From Spirochaetaceae bacterium (GTDB taxonomy: Bacteria; Spirochaetota; Spirochaetia; Treponematales; Breznakiellaceae), in contig JAIRMY010000211.1 of the NCBI GenBank assembly GCA_031258335.1, forward strand, positions 1 to 6,432: DNA of 6,432 nt. The letters run 5' to 3'. A model generated the notes under the pieces. The model was not told where the DNA came from. It made no database searches and saw nothing but the letters and a program-made list of their open reading frames with translations. Every line of letters begins with the position of its first letter. The first letter of the stretch is position 1. Made by a program: the position numbers and the translations under genes. This document shows, piece after piece, positions 1 to 6,210 of this stretch.

Positions 1-9
1 GGGGGAATA

Positions 10-375
10 ATGGCTCGTATTGCAGGCGTTGACTTACCTAACAAGCATGTTGATATTGCTTTGACTTATATATTTGGCATAGGCAGAGCAAGCGCGGAAC
101 AAATTTGTGAAAAAACAAAGATAGACGCTAAACGTTTGATAAACGATCTTTCCGCCGAGGAGTTGAACGAACTTCGTCGGTTGATTGAGAATGATTACAA
201 GGTGGAGGGTAGACTCCGGACGGAGGTTGCGTTAAACATCAAACGGCTTATGGATATAGGCTGTTACCGCGGGTTGCGGCATAGAAAAGGCTTGCCCCTT
301 CGCGGACAGAGAACGCGGACTAACGCGCGTACCCGCAAAGGTAAAAAGAAAACTGTCGCGGGTAAAAAGAAATAA
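10..375 (+). CDS. rpsM: 30S ribosomal protein S13
   Basis: This encodes S13, a protein of the 30S head that contacts 16S rRNA, the P-site tRNA and the 50S subunit. The 121 residues match the usual family length of about 118 to 125. The N-terminus MARIAGVDLP is the family signature, and the loop with GIGRASAEQIC (about residues 23-33) is the expected helix-turn-helix start. The basic tail holds GLRHRKGLPLRGQRTRTNART (about 89-109) and ends in a lysine-rich run. The ATG is preceded by GGGGG four bases upstream, a usable Shine-Dalgarno sequence at the very edge of the window. A TAA at 8-10 shares its A with the ATG and could end an upstream gene such as rpmJ, but too little is visible to say. 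It is the first visible gene of the alpha operon. Confidence 0.98.
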   Translation: MARIAGVDLPNKHVDIALTYIFGIGRASAEQICEKTKIDAKRLINDLSAEELNELRRLIENDYKVEGRLRTEVALNIKRLMDIGCYRGLRHRKGLPLRGQRTRTNARTRKGKKKTVAGKKK

Positions 376-377
376 AA

Positions 378-407
378 ACGGTTTGGAATTTTCGAATTCT
401 ATACCGT
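378..407 (+). promoter_or_regulatory. UUCG-capped RNA hairpin in the rpsM-rpsK gap
   Basis: Three bases after the rpsM stop, 378-390 pairs with 395-407 around a TTCG tetraloop (391-394). The inner stem is GAATT/AATTC and the outer stem ACGGT/ACCGT. Between them are one T-A pair, one G-T wobble and one T-T mismatch. UUCG loops are unusually stable in RNA. No T-run follows, so it is not a normal intrinsic terminator. It could be an RNase processing site, a stabilising 3' end for the upstream message, or a binding site for an autoregulating ribosomal protein such as S4. The structure is seen directly; the role is inference. Confidence 0.6.
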
Positions 408-428
408 CAATATATTGCAGGAGGAAGG

Positions 429-455
429 ATGAGCGGAGGACAGTGTGGCTGCTAA
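429..455 (+). CDS. Possible eight-residue leader peptide overlapping the rpsK start
   Basis: An ATG at 429 follows AGGAGG (419-424) by four bases, which is a stronger start context than that of many real genes here. It opens MSGGQCGC and stops at TAA 453-455, out of frame with rpsK and past the rpsK GTG at 445. Ribosomes using it would end 9 to 11 bases inside rpsK and could re-initiate or compete there. It may be chance: the two purine-rich stretches may simply both serve rpsK. No homology can be judged at this length. Confidence 0.25.
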   Translation: MSGGQCGC

Positions 456-834
456 CGTTAAAAATAAAAAGAAAAAGGAAAAGAAGTCGGTATATGAAGG
501 CAATGTTTATATACAGGCGACCTTTAACAATACTATTGTAACCATTACCGATTTAATGGGAAACGCTATTTCATGGGCGAGTTCCGGCGGTCTTGGTTTT
601 AGGGGAGCAAAAAAGTCTACGCCGTTTGCGGCGCAGACCGTTACAGAAACAGCCGCTCAAAAGGCTATTCAGTCGGGCCTGCGGGAAGTTCACGTTTATG
701 TGAAAGGTCCCGGCATGGGTAGAGAATCTGCTATACGTCAGCTTGGCGCGCTTGGGATGAAGGTTAAATCAATTAACGATGTAACGCCTATTCCGCATAA
801 TGGCTGTAGGCCGCGTAAAACACGACGTATATAA
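445..834 (+). CDS. rpsK: 30S ribosomal protein S11
   Basis: This encodes S11, which lies on the 30S platform and helps form the mRNA exit channel near the Shine-Dalgarno helix. It has 129 residues, the normal length. The diagnostic blocks are present: IQATFNNTIVTITD (about 23-36), WASSGGLGFRGAKKSTPFAA (about 44-63), GPGMGRESAIRQLG (about 88-101) and the C-terminal PHNGCRPRKTRRI. The start is GTG, chosen because GGAGG (435-439) lies five bases upstream and the lysine-rich N-terminus (KNKKKKEKKSVYEGN) is typical of treponemal S11 as I remember it. The gene is 69 bases after rpsM, the widest gap in the operon, and 12 bases before rpsD. The C-terminal CRPRKTRR form differs from the GCRPPKKRRV of enteric bacteria. 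Confidence 0.97.
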   Translation: MAANVKNKKKKEKKSVYEGNVYIQATFNNTIVTITDLMGNAISWASSGGLGFRGAKKSTPFAAQTVTETAAQKAIQSGLREVHVYVKGPGMGRESAIRQLGALGMKVKSINDVTPIPHNGCRPRKTRRI

Positions 835-846
835 ACGGGGAAAATC

Positions 847-1482
847 ATGGCAAGATACACAGGTCCGGTTTGCAGAATGTGCCGGACAGAACAAAAAAAA
901 TTGATGCTCAAAGGTGACCGATGCAAGAGCGATAAATGCGCCGTCAGTAAAAAACGCGCGGCGCCCGGAAAGGATCCTAAAGGGAGGCCGTCCAAGAAAT
1001 CGGACTATGCCGTACAACTGCGTGAAAAGCAAAAGCTCAAAAGGGTTTACGGGATGCTGGAAAAGCAATTTAGCCTCTTTTTTGAACGCGCACAGCGTAT
1101 GCCCGGTATTACCGGTGAAAATCTTTTTTTACTTTTGGAACGCCGTCTGGATAATATTGTTTACCGCCTGCGTTTTGCATCAAGCCGGAAAGAGGCGCGC
1201 CAAATTGTTTTGCACGGTCATGTTTTGGTAAATGGAAAACGAATAAATATCCCATCGTACCTTGTTAAAGCCGAAGATACTATCGAGATAAAAGAATCAA
1301 GCCGGAATCTTGCTGTAATCAGGGGCGCGTTGAAAGAATATGGAAAATCGGGGGTAATGCCCTGGTTGCAATTAGATCCCGATATGCTCAAAGGGAAGCT
1401 GCTGGCTTTCCCAAGAAGAAGTGATATAACGGATCTTTCAGACATTAAAGAACAAATGATAGTGGAATACTATTCCAAGTAA
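847..1482 (+). CDS. rpsD: 30S ribosomal protein S4 (zinc-ribbon, four-cysteine form)
   Basis: S4 is a primary 16S rRNA binding protein that nucleates assembly of the 30S body, and in E. coli it represses the alpha operon. The 211 residues are close to the usual 200 to 210. The N-terminus MARYTGPVCRMCR begins a zinc-binding knuckle with C9, C12, C26 and C31, so this is the metal-binding form and not a cysteine-free paralogue. The S4 RNA-binding domain spans about 95-160 (LERRLDNIVYRLRFASSR, then VLVNGKRINIPSYLV). The segment near 40-50 (APGKDPKGRPSKKSDYAVQL) is more lysine-rich than the common APGQHG form. GGGG (837-840) lies six bases before the ATG. Placement between rpsK and rpoA follows the E. 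coli order; in Bacillus subtilis rpsD stands alone. Confidence 0.97.
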   Translation: MARYTGPVCRMCRTEQKKLMLKGDRCKSDKCAVSKKRAAPGKDPKGRPSKKSDYAVQLREKQKLKRVYGMLEKQFSLFFERAQRMPGITGENLFLLLERRLDNIVYRLRFASSRKEARQIVLHGHVLVNGKRINIPSYLVKAEDTIEIKESSRNLAVIRGALKEYGKSGVMPWLQLDPDMLKGKLLAFPRRSDITDLSDIKEQMIVEYYSK

Positions 1483-1499
1483 GGAAGTAAGGAGTCTTT

Positions 1500-2537
1500 A
1501 TGGCCCGTAAAAATCTGCTTAAGGGTTTTAAAAAACCGAAAGGACGGACATTTGAAATCGCTGAGCTAAGAAAAGATTATGGAAAATTTATAGCTTCTCC
1601 CTTTGAACCGGGTTTTGGCACGACTATAGGCAATACTTTACGCAGGGTGCTTTTATCATCAATTCAAGGTTATGCGGTCACGGCGGTTAGAATCGTTTCG
1701 TACAATAATGACGGGACGGCGCATAATATATCAAGCGAATTTGAACTTATACCCAATGTCGTTGAAGATACACTTGAAGTGCTGAATAACCTTAAACAGG
1801 TATGTTTTAGGCTGCCGGATGATATTGACCAAAGTACAATTGCATTTGAATGGTCGGGGAAGCATATTATTAAGAGTGAACATTTTGAGAAAGCCGGATC
1901 ACTTGAAGTTTTGAATCCGGAACTTCATGTTATGACTCTTACGGATGATGCCCATATCGAGATGGAATTACATATAGAGATGGGGCGCGGTTACACTCCT
2001 TCCGAGAATAACGCCCAGCATATCGAAATTATAGGCACTATACCTATGGATTCGATTTTTTCTCCGGTCAAAAAAGTTAAATACAATGTTGAACCCGTCA
2101 GGGTAGGACAGCGCAACGATTACGATAAACTTATCATTGAAATTTGGACGAACGCCACGATTGGGCCGGAGGAGGCGCTGATCGAAGCCGCCAAGATAGC
2201 CAAGGAACATATTGCGCTATTTGTCAATATCGAGGAAACTTTGTTTAGCGAAGATGAAGAATCCGATGAAGGCGATGAACGTATACGACAGTTGATGAGC
2301 ACCCCCGTTGAGGAACTTGAGTTGTCTATACGCTCGTCCAATTGCCTAAAAGTTGCCAACATAAAAACGATCGGCGAACTGGTGCGAAAGACAGAAGACG
2401 ACATAAATCAAACCCGTAATTTCGGCAAGAAGTCATTGCAGGAGATAAAAGAGAAATTACAGGAATGGGGATTAACGCTTGGCATAACAAGTACCAGTGA
2501 GCTGAAAAGCGCGTTGAAAGGCGTGAGAAAAGGATAG
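1500..2537 (+). CDS. rpoA: DNA-directed RNA polymerase subunit alpha
   Basis: The alpha subunit dimerises to start RNA polymerase assembly, and its C-terminal domain touches UP-element DNA and activators. It has 345 residues, slightly longer than E. coli's 329. The N-terminal domain shows PFEPGFGTTIGNTLRRVLLSSI (starting about residue 34), the dimerisation and beta-contact core, followed by VRVGQRNDYDKL (about 200-211). An acidic linker (about 246-260, SEDEESDEGDE) leads to the C-terminal domain, VEELELSIRSSNCLK and NFGKKSLQEIKEKL (about 270-320). R278 and N281 correspond to the DNA-contacting R265 and N268 of E. coli. The N-terminal MARKNLLKGFKKPKG extension resembles treponemal alpha as I recall it. 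GGAG (1491-1494) lies five bases upstream of the ATG. The gene is 17 bases after rpsD and 5 before rplQ. Confidence 0.98.
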   Translation: MARKNLLKGFKKPKGRTFEIAELRKDYGKFIASPFEPGFGTTIGNTLRRVLLSSIQGYAVTAVRIVSYNNDGTAHNISSEFELIPNVVEDTLEVLNNLKQVCFRLPDDIDQSTIAFEWSGKHIIKSEHFEKAGSLEVLNPELHVMTLTDDAHIEMELHIEMGRGYTPSENNAQHIEIIGTIPMDSIFSPVKKVKYNVEPVRVGQRNDYDKLIIEIWTNATIGPEEALIEAAKIAKEHIALFVNIEETLFSEDEESDEGDERIRQLMSTPVEELELSIRSSNCLKVANIKTIGELVRKTEDDINQTRNFGKKSLQEIKEKLQEWGLTLGITSTSELKSALKGVRKG

Positions 2538-2542
2538 TACCG

Positions 2543-2974
2543 ATGAAACACCTACGAGGTTTTAACCCACTTGAGAGGATGGCCGCGCATCGTAAAGCGA
2601 TGGTGCGTAGCATGATGACATCCCTGTTCAACAAGGAACGGATAAAAACAACAAAAGCTAAAGCGCTTGAGGTGAGGCGTTTTGCCGAAAAGTTAATCAC
2701 CCGCGCAAAAGTAGATTCTGTTCATAACAGGCGTATAGCTTCGAGCCGCCTTTACGATGAGGGCATAGTCGCAAAACTGTTTACCGAGATAGGGCCGCGC
2801 ATGAAGGACAGAAACGGCGGCTATACGAGGATAGTTAAACTGGGGCGGCGTTATGGCGACGCCGCCGAAATTGTAATCCTTGAACTGGTCGATTACAAAC
2901 TGGACAGCGAAAAGAAAAAAGCCGAAACCGCGGCAAAGAAAAAGAAGGGGAGAAAAAATGTCCAAAGCGCATAG
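2543..2974 (+). CDS. rplQ: 50S ribosomal protein L17
   Basis: L17 binds 23S rRNA on the solvent side near the tunnel exit. It has 143 residues; the conserved core is about 120, and the rest is a lysine- and alanine-rich tail (about 122-143) ending KKKKGRKNVQSA. Family marks are HRKAMVRSMMTSLF (about 17-30), ERIKTTKAKALEVRRFAEKL (about 33-52), FTEIGPRMKDRNGGYTRIVK (about 79-98) and GDAAEIVILELV. The ribosome binding site AGGA (2531-2534) lies in the end of rpoA, 8 bases before the ATG, and only 5 bases separate the two genes, so translational coupling is likely. The last 17 bases also encode the start of the next gene in another frame, so the lysine-rich tail and that gene's Shine-Dalgarno sequence share the same purine-rich DNA. 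Confidence 0.97.
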   Translation: MKHLRGFNPLERMAAHRKAMVRSMMTSLFNKERIKTTKAKALEVRRFAEKLITRAKVDSVHNRRIASSRLYDEGIVAKLFTEIGPRMKDRNGGYTRIVKLGRRYGDAAEIVILELVDYKLDSEKKKAETAAKKKKGRKNVQSA

Positions 2975-3137
2975 GGGAAAAGGAATTCGGGAATTGTTCC
3001 ATAGAGGCCGCGGCGTATGTCCTGTCTGCGGCAGACTCAATGTGAAAACGCTTTATGAACAGGATAAAGGCGAGACTAAAATAAAAATTTGCAAAATATG
3101 CAGGGCCGCTGTTAAGCACGGTAAAAAGAGCGTCTGA
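2958..3137 (+). CDS. Small basic zinc-ribbon protein of unknown function, last gene of the ribosomal operon
   Basis: This encodes 59 residues with two cysteine pairs, C21-x2-C24 (CPVCG) and C45-x2-C48 (CKIC), separated by 20 residues. That is a compact zinc-ribbon layout of the kind found in small ribosomal proteins such as L32, L33 and L36. Both ends are rich in K, R and H (MSKAHRGKGIRELFHRGRG, then AAVKHGKKSV), which suits RNA binding. No signal peptide or membrane segment is visible. The ATG at 2958 is chosen because AAGGGGAG (2945-2952) lies five bases upstream; the longer frame back to 2880 is only the shadow of rplQ. It overlaps rplQ by 17 bases, so it should be coupled to L17 synthesis. 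I do not recognise it as a named family. I infer a role linked to the ribosome or RNA polymerase from charge, metal site and position only. Confidence 0.85.
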   Translation: MSKAHRGKGIRELFHRGRGVCPVCGRLNVKTLYEQDKGETKIKICKICRAAVKHGKKSV

Positions 3138-3146
3138 GTGTTATTC

Positions 3147-3171
3147 GCGGCGGGGTCTAACGCCCCGCCGC
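3147..3171 (+). terminator. GC-rich stem-loop after the ribosomal operon
   Basis: The arms GCGGCGGGG (3147-3155) and CCCCGCCGC (3163-3171) pair perfectly over nine bases around a seven-base loop, TCTAACG. It starts ten bases after the last stop codon of the operon, where a terminator is expected. No T-run follows (CTGGTAATAATGCG), so it is not a classical intrinsic terminator. It could act with Rho, protect the 3' end of the mRNA, or be a dispersed palindromic repeat. Confidence 0.45.
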
Positions 3172-3290
3172 CTGGTAATAATGCGCCAAAAAAATGAAAA
3201 ACACCGTTAAAACCATGTCAATCGTTGAATTTTTCGAAACCGGAATACCTGCCTTTAATTGACAAGCCGCTTCCTTCTCCAAGCGGGCTA

Positions 3291-3299
3291 TGCTACACT
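3291..3299 (+). promoter_or_regulatory. Possible extended -10 promoter element for the HD-domain gene
   Basis: TGC followed by TACACT reads as an extended -10 element (four of six matches to TATAAT, plus the upstream TG). Transcription would begin about seven bases later, at or next to the ATG at 3306, giving a leaderless message. A perfect TTGACA sits at 3259-3264 but is 29 bases from this -10, too far for normal pairing. No good -35 is seen at 16 to 18 bases. Confidence 0.3.
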
Positions 3300-3305
3300 A
3301 AGTAC

Positions 3306-3884
3306 ATGACCGCATATAAACCGCCATGCGATATTTCACGTGAGCAAGCATGGGAATTATTGAATCAGTATAACAAGGATCCTTTCCACCTGCAACACGC
3401 TTTAACCGTTGAAGGCGTGATGAAATGGTTTGCAAACGAATTGGGATACGGCGGCGAAACCGAATTCTGGGGCAATGCCGGACTCTTGCACGACATTGAT
3501 TTTGAAATGTACCCCGATCAACACTGCCTAAAAGCGCCTGAGCTTTTAAGGTCAGGCGGCGCAAGCGATGCGCTGATACACGCGGTTTGCAGCCACGGCT
3601 ATGGGCTCACCGTTGATATAAAACCGGAACACGAGATGGAAAAGGTTTTGTACGCCGTTGACGAACTAACCGGCCTTATATGGGCGGTGGCGATAATCCG
3701 TCCCTCCAAAAGCGTCCAAGATCTGGAAGTTAAATCGGTAAAGAAAAAATACAAGTCACCGAATTTCGCCGCCGGATGTTCCCGCGAGGTAATCGAAAAA
3801 GGGGCGGCCATGCTCGGCTGGGACCTGGATACGCTGATAGAAAAAACCATCCTTGCGATGCGTTCGCTCCCTCAGGAAAATTGA
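3306..3884 (+). CDS. HD-domain protein, predicted metal-dependent phosphohydrolase
   Basis: This encodes a soluble protein of 192 residues with the HD metal site in order: H31 (HLQHAL), H62-D63 (GLLHDIDF), H97 (CSHGYG) and D119 (YAVDELTGL). This is the pattern of HDIG-type phosphohydrolases, which cleave phosphate esters such as nucleotides with a bound divalent metal. The substrate cannot be told. Residues 22-41 (YNKDPFHLQHALTVEGVMKW) and 145-158 (VKKKYKSPNFAAGC) resemble a family of short HD proteins common in anaerobes, usually left as hypothetical. The ATG at 3306 is preferred because the protein then begins just before the conserved ISREQAWELLNQYN helix. The frame stays open upstream to a TTG at 3225, but those residues look non-coding and no Shine-Dalgarno sequence is visible before either start. 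It stands alone between the ribosomal operon and the convergent fdhF. Confidence 0.85.
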   Translation: MTAYKPPCDISREQAWELLNQYNKDPFHLQHALTVEGVMKWFANELGYGGETEFWGNAGLLHDIDFEMYPDQHCLKAPELLRSGGASDALIHAVCSHGYGLTVDIKPEHEMEKVLYAVDELTGLIWAVAIIRPSKSVQDLEVKSVKKKYKSPNFAAGCSREVIEKGAAMLGWDLDTLIEKTILAMRSLPQEN

Positions 3885-3923
3885 AAATGGAGAGGCCTGC
3901 GAATTAACACGGACAACCCGCGT

Positions 3924-3954
3924 AAAAAAAGAGGCGGCGCCGAACGGCCCCGCC
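3924..3954 (-). terminator. Rho-independent terminator of fdhF
   Basis: Read on the minus strand, the arms 3954-3946 (GGCGGGGCC) and 3941-3933 (GGCGCCGCC) form eight pairs with one G-G mismatch around a GTTC loop. After TC comes a run of seven T (3930-3924). The hairpin begins 31 bases after the fdhF stop. On the plus strand no T-run follows, so it probably does not end the HD-domain transcript efficiently. Confidence 0.8.
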
Positions 3955-3984
3955 CCTTCATAAAAATACCGGTTTAAGCGGTCT

Positions 3985-6165
3985 CTAGCCCGCCTTGTCC
4001 GTGATACGCATGTTCCGCCTTATTTCCTCGTACAAACGGCGAACCTCGTTCTCAGCCGCCGCCTGGTCTTTAATGTTTTCGACCTTGCAGGCGCAGTAGT
4101 TGTACTCCGGCGTCTTGCTTATAGGATCGAAAACGCCGTTGGTAAGCTCATTACAAGCGCCTATCCACCACTGGTACGTCATGTACACAGCGCCTTCCTT
4201 GACACGCTCTGTAACATTGGCGCGGGTGATTACTGAACCGCGCTTTGAGCTTATCCTGACAAGCTCGCGGTGTTTTATGCCAAGAGCGTCGGCATCGGCG
4301 GACGAAATCTGTACCCAGCCCGGCTCATCCTCAAGGTTGCGCAAGGTCCGGCAGTTACCCGTCATCGTGCGCACGGAATAGTGCCCGACTTCACGGACGG
4401 TGCAGAGCGTGAGAGGATAGTCCTTGTTTTCGAGTTCCTGCGGTGGCCTCCAGTCTGTTGCGAAGAATTTTGCCTTGCCGTCCGGGTTGGCGAATTTGCC
4501 GTCCTTGTGGAGATAGACCGTGCCTGTGTCCTCCACCCCCTTGTCGCGGCACGGCCACTGGACGCAGCCCTGCCTTTCGATTTTCGCGTAGGTAACGCCG
4601 GCGAAACCGGGGCATAGGGCTATCAACTCGTTCCAGATTTCCTCGGTGTTGTTGTACTTCATAGGGTAGCCCATAGCGGTTGACAACCGGCTGATGATAT
4701 CCCAATCCGTCTTCACGTCTCCGGTAGGTTCTATGATTTTGCGTATACGCTGAAAACCCCGGTCGCAGCAGGTATAGACACCCTCATGCTCGCACCAGCC
4801 TGTTGCCGGGAGAATCACGTCGGCGTACTGACCTGTCTTGTTCATGTAGATGTCCTGCAAGACGACAAAGTCGCATTTTTCTAGGGACTCCCGCACTTCA
4901 GCGAGGTCAGGGTCGGACTGCGCCGGATCCTCGCCCATTATGTAGTAGGCGTGAATCTGCTTTGACGGTTCTTTTTCGTGCAAAACCTGATGCGGTACCA
5001 TGGTAAGCGTGATACCGGGCTGGTCGGACAGTTTGACGCCCCAGGCCTTTTCGAATTTTTCCCGTATTTCAGGGACGGTAACGCTCTGGTAACCGGGATA
5101 GACGTTGGGCAGCGCCCCCATATCGCAGGCGCCCTGCACGTTGTTCTGCCCGCGCACAGGGCCTATGCCTGTGGAAGGGCGGCCCAGGTTGCCGGTCATA
5201 ATCGTGAGGTTTGCCAACGCTTTGACCACGTCTACCGCCTGTCCGAACTGGCAGACGCCCATGCCGTAGAGAATCATGGAGCGCCCGCTCGTCGCGTACA
5301 TACGCGCAGCCTTTCTGATGTCGGCGGCCGGTATACGCGTCTGTTCCGCCACGCTTTCCGGTGTGTATTTTTTTATGATCTCCTTGAACTGGTCAAAATC
5401 GTTGGAATGTTTTTCGATGAAGTCATAGTCGCAGAGCCCTTCTTCGAGAATGGCGTTCGCCAGAGCGTTGACCAATAGGAGGTTTGTGCCGCCTTTGAGT
5501 TGGAGATGCATATCCGCGATACGCGCGGTTTCTATGATACGGGGATCGACGCAGATTAGCTTTGCGCCTTTTTCTTTGGCGCGTACAATACGCCGGGCGA
5601 CAATAGGGTGGGAATCAGCGCCGTTATAGCCGAATACCAGAAGTAATGCCGCGTCCTCTATTTCTGGAACGCCCATCGTCATTGCGCCTGAACCAAATGA
5701 ATACTGTAGACCCGCTACAGAAGGAGCGTGTCATATACGTGCGCAGTGGTCGACATTATTAGTGCCGACCGCCGCGCGCATGAATTTTTGCATTACATAG
5801 TTGGCCTCGTTACCCGGGCCACGGGCCGAACCTGTGCCCATTATTGCGTTGGGGCCGTATTTCTTTTTGATTTCCGTGAGGCGCCGCGCCGTATACGAAA
5901 TCGCCTCGTTCCACTCGACTTCTTCCAAGGGGCTACCTTTGCCTCCCTTGCGAATCATCGGTTTCCGCAGCCTCTTGCTGATAATCTGCGGGTCATTCAA
6001 ATAATCCCAGCCGAACCAGCCTTTGAGACACGCCTTGCCGTCGTTGGTCCTGCCCTGAACAGGGTGTACGTCAAGTATCTTGTTCGCCTCCTGGTCAACC
6101 GTGAACAACAGTTGACACCCCGCGCCGCAGTAAGCGCAGGTGGTCTGTATTTCTTTTACCGCCAT
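3985..6165 (-). CDS. fdhF: Formate dehydrogenase H, selenocysteine-containing catalytic subunit
   Basis: This encodes a cytoplasmic molybdopterin oxidoreductase that interconverts formate and CO2, as in formate hydrogenlyase or hydrogen-dependent CO2 reductase. Read through the in-frame TGA at 5731-5733 it gives 726 residues, against 715 for E. coli FdhF. The N-terminal 4Fe-4S site is C10, C13, C17 and C46, with K48 on the electron path. The active site is Sec145-His146 (E. coli 140-141) in ARI-U-HAPSVAG, and R338 in GPVRGQNNVQGACDMGALP matches R333. Cofactor-binding stretches include FGYNGADSHPIVARR, CVDPRIIETARIADMHL and, near the C-terminus, MTYQWWIGACNEL. There is no Tat signal, as expected for the soluble H type. 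The ATG at 6165 has AGGAGG (6176-6171) five bases upstream. It has its own promoter and terminator and no visible operon partner; the electron-transfer and maturation genes must lie elsewhere. Its sequence is visibly more GC-rich than the ribosomal genes. Without readthrough the product would be an inactive 144-residue fragment. Confidence 0.96.
5704..5733 (-). promoter_or_regulatory. Selenocysteine UGA codon and bacterial SECIS hairpin in fdhF
   Basis: The UGA (5733-5731) is followed after ten bases by a perfect six-pair stem, CTGTAG (5720-5715) and CTACAG (5709-5704), around the loop CGGGT. Counting from the U of UGA as 1, the loop keeps G22, G23 and U24, the positions SelB reads in the E. 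coli fdhF element. Here U17 is paired with A27 in the best fold, whereas it is bulged in E. coli. Bacterial SECIS elements lie directly after the UGA in the coding sequence, as here. Function needs SelA, SelB, SelC and SelD from elsewhere in the genome. Confidence 0.88.
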
Positions 6166-6170
6166 ATATT

Positions 6171-6176
6171 CCTCCT
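6171..6176 (-). promoter_or_regulatory. Ribosome binding site of fdhF
   Basis: AGGAGG on the minus strand lies five bases before the fdhF ATG (6165-6163) and fixes that start. It is the full core complementary to the 16S rRNA end, suggesting strong initiation. Confidence 0.85.
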
Positions 6177-6210
6177 GATTTAAGAATTTTTTAAGCGAAT
6201 TTCAGATTAA

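Noticed and set aside
738..1068. Minus-strand ORFs across the rpsK-rpsD junction
   Set aside because: They are shadows of two certain ribosomal protein genes.
2880..2957. Longer start for the small zinc-ribbon protein
   Set aside because: These codons are the out-of-frame reading of rplQ; the ATG at 2958 has the proper ribosome binding site.
3194..3262. 22-codon ORF beginning MKNTVKTMSIVEFF between the operon and the HD-domain gene
   Set aside because: There is no Shine-Dalgarno sequence, only A-rich DNA before the ATG, and no recognisable feature; chance is the simplest reading.
3259..3264. Perfect TTGACA as the -35 of the HD-domain gene
   Set aside because: The base run 17 bases downstream (AGCGGG) is no -10, and the better -10-like elements are 24 or 29 bases away.
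3225..3305. TTG-started N-terminal extension of the HD-domain protein
   Set aside because: No ribosome binding site is visible and the extra 27 residues look unlike the family; the conserved part begins after 3306.
4978..5478. Plus-strand ORF of 166 codons opposite fdhF
   Set aside because: It lies antisense to conserved fdhF sequence, has no recognisable motif or ribosome binding site, and is a shadow of the GC-rich gene.
5683..5733. Nonsense mutation splitting fdhF into a pseudogene
   Set aside because: The TGA is exactly at the conserved selenocysteine position, the frame is open on both sides, and a SECIS hairpin follows.
5728..6183. Plus-strand ORF of 151 codons opposite the fdhF N-terminus
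   Set aside because: It is antisense to the 4Fe-4S domain and selenocysteine site, with no independent coding signal.
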